Below, piece by piece: positions 1 to 12,259 of a stretch of DNA of 64,000 nt. Under the pieces are notes generated by a model. The model saw nothing but the letters and a program-made list of their open reading frames with translations. It searched no databases and was not told where the DNA came from. The first letter of the stretch is position 1, and each line of letters starts with the position of its first letter. The stretch is from Stachybotrys elegans (Eukaryota > Ascomycota > Sordariomycetes > Hypocreales > Stachybotryaceae), in the NCBI GenBank assembly GCA_020746835.1, contig JAGPNK010000038.1:1-64000 (forward strand), read 5' to 3'. Position numbers and translations under genes: made by a program.

Positions 1-3000
1 TAATAGAGAATTATTATTATAAATAACTATTAGTAAACTTTTTATTACTTTATTATAATTAAGTAATAACTTAATATTATTTTTTATTTCTAAACTAATA
101 GATAAATAAAGTAAATAAACTAGTTTATAAAATACTTTCTTTATATTTATATTACTAAGTAATAGTAAAACTAAATAAATTAATTACTATTAATATAGTT
201 TATATATAATATAAATATATATATAAACTTTAGTAAAAGCTTTATAAAGATATTAAAAGACTTTAATTTAAAATATTTAGAAATATTAAATATAGACTTT
301 ATAATTATTAATAAATAGATAGAACTATAGTTATAAAAACTTTACTATAATTTTAAAAGTCTAATATAAAAGCTTATAAAAGTATAGAAATTCTTTATAA
401 AGTACTATAATAAGGTAAGAGTTAATAAATACTTTATTAAGAAAGAATAAATATTTCTCTTTATAAAGAACCTTAAGTTAAAGTAATTTAATAAAAGCTT
501 ATATTAAAGTTCTAGAGTTTATATAAAGTAATTTAAATAGTAAATAAAGTAAAAATAATATACTAATTAAATTTATTTAAGTTATTAAAGGTATATAATA
601 TATTTCTAGTTTTAATACTAAAGAAATACTATAGTAAGCTCTTTATAAATATATAGAAAATAGTTACTAAAGATAATAAAATATATAAGATTAAATATAT
701 TATTAAGTATAGAGAATATTACTATAAAAAGTATTTTATAAAATAAAAAAAATATTCTAGTAAAGATAATTTATAGGTATTTTATAAAAACTTTACTTTA
801 AAGCTTCTATAAAAAGCCTATAATAGTTAGCTTTAATATAATATAGTAAAAACTTATAATAAAAAAAAGTTAAAAGAAATATAAAAAGTAAAGAAAGGTA
901 GAGAGATAGTAATAGTAAATTATAAAAAGATATAAATAAGAAAAAGTAAAGGTACTAAAGAATTTATTAGTTAATATCTAAAGGTAGTATACTAAATATT
1001 AAAAAGTAAAATATAATAGAATAAAGTAAGAAAAGGCTCTAAAGGTACTAAAAGCTTAAAAAATACCTAAAGGTATATTATTATAATTTTAAGAGATTTT
1101 TATTTCTTCTATTTCTTATTATTCTTATTATTATTCTTAAAGTTCTTTAAAAGAAAAGAAAGATAATTAAGTTTAATTAATATATTAAAATTTAAAATAT
1201 TCTTTTAAATAGTAATTTAAATATAGTAAATTAGTAGTATATATATAGAATATAGTAGAAATACTTATAGAAACCTAAGTAATTTAGTATTTAGTAATAA
1301 TATATATATACTAAATAATATTAATTATAAAGCTAGTTTAAGTAATAGTAGTAATATAAAGTACTATTTAAATATCTATAAGATTAATAGTAGTAGTAAT
1401 AGTTTAAAAGACTATTAGTAATAAACTTATAGTAAAGTTATATAAAGAAACTTATAGTAGTAATAGCTAAATTAACTAATTACTTTTTAGTTTATTAAAG
1501 GTATTACTTAGCTTACTAAATAGTTTTAAATAATAGTTATTTAATAGTTAGTAGTAAATATATAGTAAGATATCTATTAATATACTTTATTATAAATTAT
1601 ATTAATTAGTCTATTAGTTATCTTTTACTATAGAGTAGCTAGCTTTTAAAAGGCTTTATAGTTTAAACTATATAGTTAGTAATATATTAATAGTAAATCT
1701 ATAGATTTCTTTCTTTTTTACTTTTTAAAAAAATATATAGAAATATAATCTTTACCTTTTTAAAGTATTAAGTATACTTAAATAATATAACTATAAAAAG
1801 TTAAAGTCTATTATACTAACTTAAAGAGAGAATATAAAGATAATACTATTTATAGCTAGACTTAAGTTTATAGACTAATACTAGAATATTTTTATTTTTT
1901 TTATTTTTAAACTTTTAGTTAATTAAAGTATAAAGGTATTAAGTATAAATACTAAGTTAAGTTAGTAATAAAGCCTTTATAAATCTATTATAATATATAA
2001 GTATATTACTTATAGTATAATAAATAAAAGAGAGTAAGAGAATATATTAAATTAAAAACTATCTTTTCTCTCTTTAAAGTTAGTAAATAGTAAATTAATA
2101 TTTAGAAATATAACTATAAGTGCTTTATAAAGGTAAAAAGTAATTATAAAAAAGGTAAAGAAAATAAACTTACTAATATAGCTAGTAATAAAAGAGAGAG
2201 AAAGAGAGAAAAGAGCTACTATATATTAGTAATAACCTTACTAATATAAAATAAAAGTAAATAAAGCACTTACTTTTTAAATAAAAGAGCTAAAGAAAAA
2301 AGAAAGAAAGAAAAAATTAAAATTATAAAAGTAATAAGAATTATATAGCTAGTAGCTAGTAATATAAATAGCTATAGCTCTACTTTATATTTACTATAGT
2401 ATTTTAATATAATACTTACTATTATATTATATTAAATAGAGTTTAATAATTAAGCACTATATTATAAACTTATAGTTTAATTATAATATTCTATTTAATA
2501 TTTATTATAAATAGATTACTAAATATCTTTAATAAAATAGTCTCTTTTTAAAACTAAAATAATAACTTCTTTTTACTATTAATTACTAATAGGTCTAGCT
2601 AATATAGATTTATAACTTTACTATAAGCTTTTTATTACTTATTATAAAAGTATAAGGGCTTTTTAAAAACCCTTATAGCTATTTCTTTTAAGCCTCTATA
2701 AACCTTACTCTTACTACTATATATATATAAAAGGCTATAAAGCCTTTATAAAGTTTTTAAAACTCTCTTTTATAACTAAGAATAGCTATAGTAAAAGAGA
2801 GTAGTTTATTATAATTTATAAGTCTAAGCCTTTAAATAGTTTTAAAACTCTAGTAAAGCTATAGACTAGTACTAAAATAACTTAGTTTTAAATAGAATAT
2901 TTAAAGTAAAGACTATATTAAAGTAAAAAAGGTAAGAATTAAAACTATTACTAATTTAAATCTAGTTATAAAATCTCTATAACTCTATTATATATTTATT

Positions 3001-3200
3001 TACTCTTTTAGTAAACTTTAATTCTTAATATAAAGATATTTTATAGTAAGATTAATTAATTTTTCTATTTTAAATTATATTTAGCTTTAATTTAATAATA
3101 GAATAATTATTTAAAGTAAATTATTATAACTTATAGTTTAGTTTAGTATTTAGTTTAAAAAGGTAACTAATACTATTTATAAAGCAGTAAGATTAACTAA
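1..3200. repeat. AT-rich RIP-degraded block, probable transposon graveyard
   Basis: About 3.2 kb made almost wholly of A and T, with TpA-rich words and scarcely any CpG or CpA. No open frame above 60 codons exists on either strand. The change to normal composition between about 3190 and 3260 is sharp. In fungi this is the mark of RIP acting on repeats, whose C-to-T changes on both strands erase coding sequence. The original element cannot be identified by eye. Confidence 0.8.
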
Positions 3201-3423
3201 GCTTCTATTATATAGAGCAGGCATAAGTAGTACTTTAATATAAGAATACAAGGCTTAGCTACGAACTAATAGACCAAATTACCTCGTCCATAATGATAAT
3301 AAATCTTGGCCTAATCCCGGTTAATACCATGCGTTTTTCCCTGACGCAGGCACTTGCCATCTTATAACACCATTCGAAATGGCACAACAACAGCAAGGCT
3401 ATAAGCGAATATACTTACTATTA

Positions 3424-4230
3424 GAGGATGACGACAATGGCTTGAGCTCGATTCCTTGTCAAATGTGCCGCTTACAGAAGGTCAAAGTTTGAAACTCATT
3501 TCGGCGTCACATTCAAGCTAGGTGATTGACGACGTGGGAAAGTGCGGCACCAAATACCCGAGATGTATCATCAATTGCGCAAAGGCCGGTCTCCACCAAA
3601 GGCGTCCTCAAGTTGATATCGTGGAGCCTGAAATGATCAATCGACGCCGCAATGTTCTATGGGAGTCGTATCTGCTGGACCGATTCTCGTCTTCGACACT
3701 GGGACAACCTTTCACCATCGATGACGCCTTGATCCAGGTCGACGTCCATCAGCCTGTACCTCCAAGCTCAGGAACCTCTGTCTTCAACTGGCTCGTGGGC
3801 ATGGGTGGACTGTCGTCGGAGATAGATCTGGCTATGGATGAGCGGAGGGCTGCGCTTGGGCGGCTACCAAAATACACTGCATCGCCCGACAGCCTGCTCG
3901 AGCACGGGGAGACGTTACGCCTGCTTCGAACATCCCATGCCAAACTAAACTCCTGGAGAAAGGCCGCTCCATTTATCAGAGGAACCAATTGTCTATTCGA
4001 GGCACCTGAGTTCTTTGAAATGACCTACCAAGAAGAGAGGCTGCGCCTCATCAGGGTCGCTATTGGACTACTGGCCTCAGCAAGACACTACCCCCCGAAA
4101 CTCTGCTACGGCCATGCTCACATGCTGCGTGCGCAATCATCACGTCCTTTGCTACTCTCCATGAAAGCATCCTCATCATGTTCTCCAGAGCATACACACA
4201 CTGTGTATGGACCGGAAACCATCTCTGCAG
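3424..4230 (+). pseudogene. Zn2Cys6 fungal-specific transcription factor, pseudogene
   Basis: Pieces of a fungal binuclear-zinc factor survive. Around 3455-3492 one frame reads IPCQMCRLQKVKV and then a stop, the first half of a C-x2-C-R-x-x-K zinc cluster. Near 3542-3580 another frame gives PRCIINCAKAG, which resembles the second half. From 3640 the open frame (to 4274) carries WESYLLDRFSSSTLGQPF, the usual WxxYxLDRxxSxxLGxP signature of the Fungal_trans regulatory domain. The end after about 4230 runs into a dispersed repeat. The zinc cluster is broken by a stop and a frame change, and most of the roughly 600-700-residue family length is missing. A working protein is unlikely. Confidence 0.75.
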
Positions 4231-4395
4231 AAGCCTTCTCGTATGTTGCGCCTGACGCCACAGCGGCATCATAACAGAAGCTTCTGGCCAATTGTAGTCG
4301 CTAGACAACTTTAATATTAATATTAGCTATAGCTATAAGTATTAAGCTTTTCTTAATTAACTTTTGTTGCTAAGTATTATTTATTAATTTAATAC
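4222..4395 (+). repeat. Dispersed retroposon-like repeat, copy A (partial)
   Basis: Shares with the copy at 59763-60093 a run around CTATAGCTATAAGTATTAAG and the flanking order of words (GAAGCCT.., GCATC.., TAGACAA.., AAGCTTTTCTTA). It is AT-rich in its second half and lacks the 3' end that the 28343 and 59763 copies have. It lies exactly between the broken Zn2Cys6 factor and the transporter tail. Confidence 0.6.
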
Positions 4396-4727
4396 CATAC
4401 GCCTCGTTTCCCTATGTGACGGGCTATTTTGCGGCAAACGGCTTGGTCTACTCTTGGGCGGCATCCGTGCTCAACCAGACCCCTGAGAAAAAGGCCATTA
4501 CCAGCATGATCAACGTGCTAGCCCAGCTAGGTAACATGATGAGCCCATACTTTTTCCGTTCACAAGACGAGCCACGATACCTCCTGGCCATGATTCTTCT
4601 TGTCACATTCGCAGCAATGAGCGGTTTCATCTGCGTCTTCCTGAAGTGGGATCTCATTAGGGCTAATAAGAAGTTGCTATCAGAGTCGGAAAGGACAGGC
4701 ACAGAAGCAAAGCTCTTTACAACTTAG
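4395..4727 (+). pseudogene. MFS permease C-terminal fragment (allantoate/anion:cation symporter type)
   Basis: An open frame of about 110 codons without its own ATG. It reads YSWAASVLNQTPEKKA and later NMMSPYFFRSQDEPRYLLAM, typical of the last two membrane segments of the anion:cation symporter (Dal5-like) branch of the major facilitator superfamily. It ends in the hydrophilic tail (ENKKL-type, here RANKKLLSESE). Full-length members have about 480-520 residues, so roughly the first 80% is missing. The upstream edge abuts a dispersed repeat, which suggests truncation by insertion or rearrangement. Confidence 0.75.
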
Positions 4728-4913
4728 GTTGGCGTTTAGTAATAATGCATAACTTATACGGATACAACCAAGGTAGAACGAATATATAGGGCCCGACTAT
4801 GGATGAATTATCTCGTATTCTATAAACCGTAACTCACCGACCTTTTAAGAATATACTAAAAATGAATTTGTGTTATGTGATAGTACTGCTCTGGAACGCC
4901 CGGAAATATCCCA

Positions 4914-7900
4914 TCATCGTACAATGCGCGTCACCCAGCTCTCTCGCTCTGCTTGTAAAGAAGCCATGCCGGCCGCGTCCGTTGCGTTGAGAGCACTTGA
5001 ATCTCCAATCATCTGAAGACCCCGTTTCTTAGAATCACCACACGTCGTTCCCCTAAAATTGTTCCACTTCAAACTGCTCTCAGCACAAATGGTGACCACC
5101 TTGGTACCGCCAAAAACTACAAATTTCCGGTTAGTCACACCATGAGAGTCGGGTGGGCGCTCAACTTACAGCAAGTCGTCACATGCGACGGGTCGGTGAC
5201 CTCAAGGTAGCCAGGGAAGCTTACTTCATACTTCGGGCTGTAGTAAGTAACTTTGCTCCCCTCCCAGCTGAGCTTGTACTTGTCTCCGCAGTCAAACTCG
5301 CCCGACTTTGCACAGTTGTCGGCGCCTTGGGCCAACCAGCACCAGCTCGTAACCTTGCAGACCTGCTCGCCGTCTTCCTCGACCATGATGGTGGTCGTGT
5401 GACCAAACATTGTGCTCATGATCTGGATCCACATGCTGAGACAAGGCCAATGCTCGACCGTGCCGCACTCGCAGAATTCAACCATGTCGCATCCTTGGCG
5501 GGGGAGCAGCCGGTTGAAAACAGGATCCAGAGCGACAACGCCGAAGGATTCTGCAGACTGGCCATGTGGTGCAATTTGTGCGTCGGACAACTCGGATTTG
5601 GTAGTCTCGACTGCCACGGAGGACGACGTAGTTGTGGCTTGGGCTACCGCGGTGGCTTTGGCCTGTTGAGTCGATTGAGTCACGCCTCGGGCGCAGCGTG
5701 TGTACGTGCTCGTTTTGACGCAGATTTCCGTCGACGCTGGACACGATGGAGCGTTTGGCTTGGGAGTGTATGGCGGGAGAGTGGGCTGGTTGGGAAGACA
5801 AACTGTAGAGGTCATGCAGGCAGCCTCGCCGCCGCTGCCGTTGCACAGGACAGTCGAGATACGAGTTGGGCAGTCCGGATTCGAGGGCTGCGGAGGCAAC
5901 GTCGGCAGCGGCGGATCCAGGGCACAGACAGTCGTCGTCATGCAGGTAGCATCGCCGCCGCTTCCATTGCACATGGTGGTCGTGGTCTTGGATGAGCACG
6001 CGGACCCCGTAGGGATGGGTGGCAGCGGAGGATCGGTGGTTGTGCCGGAGGGGCCAGGCTCCTCAAAATCGGGGGGCATGCCCGAGGGGTTGACGTTGCA
6101 GTAGTATCCGCGACAATAGGTCCCGCAGCCCGATATGCACGTGGGCGATGGCTCGCCGGGGTTCCAGGTGATGGGATCGCCGCTGAGTCCAGGAACACCG
6201 CCATTGCCGGGACACGAGCCGCCGTTCTGGCGACGAACTATAGCACCGCAGGAACCGCCGTCACCGCCATCGAGGGGCAACTCAGACAAGTCGTCGGGTA
6301 TTTTAGGGCAGCCTGGTGTTTGGGGAGCCAGAAGGCAGGAATCGCTCCGCATCTGTCCGTTCCAGATTAACTTCTTAACCTGGCTATCGCTTCCGGCGGC
6401 GTCGAGCTTTCGAGCGAGGTGGAACAATAGGCGTCGGACGTTGGCGGGATCCTGAAGCTGCGTCTGCCACGCAGAATTCAAGCCTCGCAAGTAAGCTACC
6501 AAACCAGACACCAGGCCCGCAGCTATAACCCGAGACGATTGTTTAGCATGTTTCTCTGTCTGGTCATGGTAAAGAAATTCATCAACGTACAGTATGATGT
6601 CCCCTGCCCATCCATGTCGAAGCCGCTTGTGCCGGCGCCATTGGGCCGCGCTACGGCTTCGCCTCCGGCGTATAAGAGTGATCGCTGGTCTCTGTACTGG
6701 GACACCCAAAAGCTCTCAACGCCTTGCTTGTTGGTCGCACCGACAATAATCATGTCTTGGAGATCCTTGTCTTGGATGAACCTTTGGGGACAGTAGTCAT
6801 CGGCAAAGAGGCCTATGTCACCCCAATTGCCGGCTGACACTACCAGAACGGTGCCCATGGACCTGATTCGCTTCAAGATATCCTCTATAACAAAGTGTGA
6901 GCTGAGAAAACGACATTTTCTGGCGCCAGGTAAAAGTCAAACGTACTCATAGTGTCTTGGAAATAAGAAGGCGACTCGGCTCGAGCCGCCCCCCATGACA
7001 TGTTTAGGACCGATGTACGGCCGTGACCGAGTGTTGCAATTCGTTCAGCAACGGTGACAAGTGCGTCGATGACGCGCTCCAAGGGTATCAAGTTAGATTG
7101 CGACGGCTGATTGTGGCTCATAAAGACACATTGGGCATCCACGGCGATGCCCAGCTTGTTCCCGCAGGCGTAAGACGTGACCGTTGTGCCATGCAGCTTC
7201 AAGTCCAGCAAACCGTCACTGCACCCCGCTGGTCTGTCAGCCGACGGCACCGTATTTTCGCAGATGGTTGTCAAATCGCGGATCGTGCCCCAGTCATTCG
7301 AAGGAATGACCGTAACGCGGTCGCTTGGTATTTCCTGGAGTTGTGATCAGCATACTTATCAGGCCAGAAATCGCCATGCCTTTATCTGTTGAAATGCAGA
7401 ATAGCGTTGCCGAGATATAGGGATATTGACGCCTACCTCGTGCTGTTCGTTCAAAAGCTCATCGATAACGTAGATGGTCTGGCCCTGGCCAGCCGGAGAA
7501 TCGTACCAGTAGGTATAGTAATCATCATCTGGATCGATTTCGTCCTTGCTGTAGAAGTCTCCATCATCTTCCCAGGCTAGATTGGAATTAGGAGGGAACG
7601 AGGCCTGAGAGTTAGGCCAGTTGTATTCATTTTCAACAATTGCCCTGCCCCTTTTTATCAGCATGCCGTGAGACGAGTTGCCTTGCTGTGTCTCAGGGTC
7701 CAGCTCAGCCCGCTCACTGACGGGTCCAGCGAGCCTCGGAGATCCTGCACCGGGAGATCCTGGGTTAACGACCGCGGTATTCCGACGCCACTCTTGCCAG
7801 TCGTAGATAGATTTAACCTGATAAAAGAGATAAAGGTAAGCCGACCAAGATTCAGTATTGTTAATGGGTTCAAAAACCTACGCCATGCATGACCTTCAGT

Positions 7901-10900
7901 TTTTCGAAGAAAACTTCGGGGACATCTTCGAGTGAAAAAAAGGCTGTGAAGTCAAGAGCATCGCTTCTACTCTCGTAGAACGAGAAGTCAAGCTCCATAT
8001 CGTCGGCAACGCCCTTTGCATGATTTAGTCGAGCTCGAATATGCTTCACCTCCTCATTGGTATGTCCGGCGGGATACAAAATGTAGTGAGACTCTCTATC
8101 CCAGCATGAAAAGTCGTCCTCCCAATCTTGAGGATCCTCGCCAGTCCCCCGTTTGGAATGTGATGAGACCGATTGTGTGGGCTCTGGTTCTTGCTGTTGC
8201 GTCCGACTAGCGCTGCTTGACAAAGGGCTGCTCGTAGATGCTCCTGACTCGGTCGTCATAGTCGCAGCATCGGCCAGGATGGAAGCTGCAGTTCTGGCAC
8301 CTTGTAGGCCACCGCCAATCGGAAGCGGACCTCTAGTACAATGGTCTCCCGAGGTCTCAGTGTCCCAATCACTGACGGCACAGCCATACACGGTACCACA
8401 TGTTGACAGGACTCTTGAAGTGACCGTGCTCGTAAACGTGCTTGAACTTTTGATGGAGTAAGAGGTGCTGGTCATGCAGATAGATGCCGACTGAGTCTCA
8501 CAAGGCTCTGGTTCTTCCGAAAACTCGACACCACCGCCGGGATGCACGGTGAACTTTGGCCATGGGGGGAACACGCCGTCAATCTGGATGTTTACAAAAG
8601 CACCGGGAGGAGGCGGGCCAGGACCGATAATGCCCGGGGGGAATTCGATGTTCCAGCCCTTGATGTCCATGTCACCTCCAGGGCAATAGTCGAAGAACCA
8701 AGTATCGCAAGGGATGAAAATTGGGCCAGGAACATCGTCATCGTCGTCGTCGTCGTCATCTTCCTCGTTTTCGTGCACTGGCTCAATGTTTACCGGAGGC
8801 CATTGCGTCCAGGTAGGCAGTGGAGCAGAGGGATTCACTGGAGGCGACGGCGCCTGGGTTGTCGTGCGCGTCGTTGTAGTGGCGGAGGGCTGCTCAGGAG
8901 CGCCTGGACCTGGGAAATCTGGCCAGTTCTCGGGAGGGCCGAGCGTGATAAGAGGCCAGGGGGGGACATTGACCTCACGTGTGGTGACACGGGTTGTCGT
9001 GCTATCCTGGTAAGTTACCGTGACGTTCTGAGCGGGCACGGGCACGCTCGTGTATGGAGCAAAAACATAACCGTCCTCTTGGCCGCCTTCGATGTCGACG
9101 TTGTAAAAGTTGATGGCGTCGGTCACAATAGGCTCGGGCTCGAGGACAACGGTGGTTGTGGTGGTGCCGACTTGCAGCGAGGTCGTATAAGGGGGATAGA
9201 AATGGTGGTCATCGACGGAAGGGAGCTGGGCGCGAGAACGAGAACACATGGCTCCTCGCACTACGCTTGAGATCCCTCGTATACCTCGTCGCTCAAGTAT
9301 ACGATGTTGTCGTCGGTGTCGCCGCCAATATCGCCACCCTCGTACGCGAGAACGAGCCATGCGCTAATCTCGGTGGTGAAACCAAACTGGTTCTCGTCGC
9401 TCTGCAGAGTCGGGGGGATACCACCTCGCGGGGTGAATACCTCCATGGACCCCTTTGTGAAGACGTTGAACAGCCAGAGGCGCTCGGTATAGCTGGTCTC
9501 GACGAGCCTCTGTTGGCACGTCTCGTCGTCCAAACAGGCCTGGTCGTAGTTCCAAAAGAAGCTGTACATGCCGGCCGAGTAAATCAGCACGTCTCTCGAG
9601 TTGAGCACGCGGAGAGCCCACGCCTCAAGGCACTTGCTGCCGGGGTCGCAGTCTCCGAACATGGGGTCGCCGCGGAATGCGCCCAGCGCGTAGGGCTCCG
9701 AGGCATCGGGCGTCGGCTGATAGTAGGGCGTTTCCGTCTGGATGTGCGTCATGAAGATGTTTTTGGCGTTGGCTATTTGGTACTGATACATCTGGTGATG
9801 CTCCGAGCCCGTGCCGTAGAACCAACACGGGCCTTCGGACTCAATCAGCATGCCTCTGGCCGTGTAAACGTCAATCTGGCTTCCCGACGTTGTAGGCGTT
9901 CCTCCGGCGACCTGCACGTCCATATCATGGTCGGCCGTCCAGACCCAGATGTTCTCAAAGTATCCCGAGGACTTGGCCGTGACGTGGAACAGCAAGAAAG
10001 CAGCCATGCAGTTACGGTTGACGCGACCCGTCAGCTTCGGGCACTCGGCTAGCGTGAGCTCTGAGCCGGCCGCTCCGCCAACTCGGAAATGCGAATCCCA
10101 CATGGCCGCGCTGCCTTGTGTCGTCTCGTGGACGTTCCACTCCATCATGATGGCGCCTCTAGTTGGGCCTTTGACGGTCCACATCATATCGGAGATTTCC
10201 ACAATACCAGCATCGCCAGGATTGCCGACTCTGACCATGACCTGGGGGTCATTCTCGTCTGCGAAAAAGGCTCCCGTTCCCATGATCTATATCCAGGTCA
10301 GGACCATGGCACTCACGGAGAAGCAGGGGGGTTGTTCAACTCACCTGCGACCAAAGCTCGCCCACAATGATTGAGCCAACAGGGATGAAGACGGTCTTTT
10401 GGACATAGTAGATACCGGCCGGGAAGAAGATTGGTTTTCCAACGTTGCTCGCGAGCAGCCGGTTGATTGCATCGGACTGGTCTCCCTCGGCAAAATTGGA
10501 AACGCCATGGTCAGTCGCTACAACAAACCCTCCTGCACCGATATGACCATAATGAGGCTTGGGTCTAGCAAAGACTCTGCCATTGCCGTCGAGCAGGTCG
10601 CGCGGTTTGCTCATGGGTAGATCGATGTAACCAGTTATCATTTCTCCCTTTGATTCGAGAGTGGTATAGCGCTTGCCGAGAGCCCAAGTGGGAATCGTCA
10701 TGGTACCAGCGGTGCCGGGCAGGATGGTCTCTCCTCCGTCAATGAGCACAACTGACGCCGAGTTTTCTATCCTGACGTTGTCCAGGACCAGGTTGGATGA
10801 AGGACCGCCATTGCGGAGGACGATGGGGTAGGGCACAGATTTGAAGACAGAGTCTATGTTTGCATCGTTAGGCTTCACCATGGCAAGGGGAGAATTGGAT

Positions 10901-12259
10901 GGTAATCTTACCCAGAACGGTCACGGAGCCTGCACCTTGGTTATGCAGGCCGCCGATATTCTTGCACTCAATGGCCACCCACGTGGCCTCGACTTCGATG
11001 TTTTGCCAAGTAAAACCCCAATCCCAGATCATGGAAATAGCAGTCAGGGACAGGACAAACCTCAGATTGCGGGCTGTATACTGCTGGGAGCCAGCTCGGA
11101 AACCAATACCGCCCCCAAAGAAGTACAAGTCGCTCAGGAATCCACCGGAACCGTTCTCCATAAAGATGCCCACAGCCGTTGTACTGCCTCTTTCATCGGA
11201 CAGCGGCATAATAAAGTCCAGATACTGCAGAGAGGCAGCCTGTGATACCTGCCAGTGAATGCCAGTAGGGGCATATGATTCGGTTCCGTCAACATTCTCC
11301 CGTGGCATCCGCTCAAGATTGAAAATCATGTGCTTGATCTGCCGGAAGAACTGGTTCTGGTTGATGTACCAGTTGTCGCCATTTCCACTGTATGGCTGTC
11401 AGTCTTCCATGGTTGCGTAGTCGTAGATGAGGGCGCGAGAACTTACAGTGGGATATAGGGGTCGCAATCTATCAAAGCAATGCCTTTGAAGTCGGGTGAA
11501 CCAATAATGGTTGGGCGTTGATTGGCATCGCCGATGAATGCAGTAAAGTAGTATCTGCATATCATTAGCATTCCAGATGGACGTGTCATTGTGAGGACGC
11601 TGTCTTACTGAACAATAGGACTGCTAATCAAGTATCGGCCAGTCTTCAGGTGCAAAATCGGTCAGTTTCAAGTGCTTTTCGCCGCTGGAATGGGTCGACC
11701 ACTGACGGGAAAGTAAACAACGGCGCCAAGTGTGGTTGTCTGGCCGCACCAGCGTCCGCATCTCTCGGTAGCCATCTGCTCGCTCCACCATGAAGCGGCA
11801 CGGTTGATGGCAGCAGTATCGTCGGTAACACCGTCGCCTACGGCACCAAAGTCCTTGACGTTTCTGTAGAGCTGGTACCCGCTCGGCGCCCATGGCATGT
11901 CGCCGTGCTTGATATCACCGAACCAGTAGCCACTATTTTGGCGCTCCTCGATGGTCATGTTGTAGGAAATCCCCGACTTCAGCATCGCAAGCTCCTCTTC
12001 GCTATACCCGACTTCAGGCGCCTCAAGAGTGCCCCCATCTGGTGCTACACCAAACGTATTGCCTGTGTTGTCCACCATATAAGACGCCGGGTGCTGCTTG
12101 TGATGATTAGCCCAAAATTTTGCCCCCTCTTCAAGAAATTGGACTCACTTGTGGGCCGCCTGGTGGCAGCTTCGATACATCGTACCAATCTGGCAGTGGC
12201 GGCAGGTCGAGGCTGGCTGACGCCAACACCGCTGACCAGAACAACGTTGCAAGCTTCAT
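4914..12259 (-). CDS. Secreted GH55 beta-1,3-glucanase / subtilisin-like (S8) protease fusion, about 2196 aa
   Basis: Thirteen exons: 12259-12149, 12093-11707, 11643-11609, 11554-11447, 11387-10912, 10853-10345, 10286-9285, 9225-7882, 7817-7437, 7334-6947, 6884-6591, 6522-5170, 5116-4914. The sum is 6591 nt and frame is kept at every junction. It begins with a signal peptide (MKLATLFWSAVLASAS). Residues ~110-876 are the two-module GH55 beta-helix family of fungal exo-beta-1,3-glucanases (YRNVKDFGAVGDGVTDDT; GELWSQIMGTGAFF; AWALRVLNS). A Thr/Pro-rich linker with an Asp run near residue 1035 follows, then a propeptide-like stretch (~1270-1324). The S8 domain has Asp1443 (QTIYVIDE), His1499 (KLHGTTV), oxyanion Asn1600 (SAGN) and Ser1677 (GTSYSAGLV). 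A Cys-rich tail with two copies of a CNGSGG-x3-C unit ends the protein. It would act outside the cell on glucan and protein. The main uncertainty is the 9226-9284 intron, without which GH55 would end alone at 9261. Confidence 0.8.

Noticed and set aside
9261..9360. Separate gene model with a start codon at 9360 for the protease part
   Set aside because: That ATG lies inside the GH55 exon in another frame and gives an Arg-rich start without signal peptide; the in-frame splice from GH55 explains the reading better.
5153..10052. Long plus-strand frames (5153-5995, 8542-9270, 9156-10052)
   Set aside because: Antisense shadows of the GH55-protease exons; no family match and Arg/Gly-rich shadow composition.
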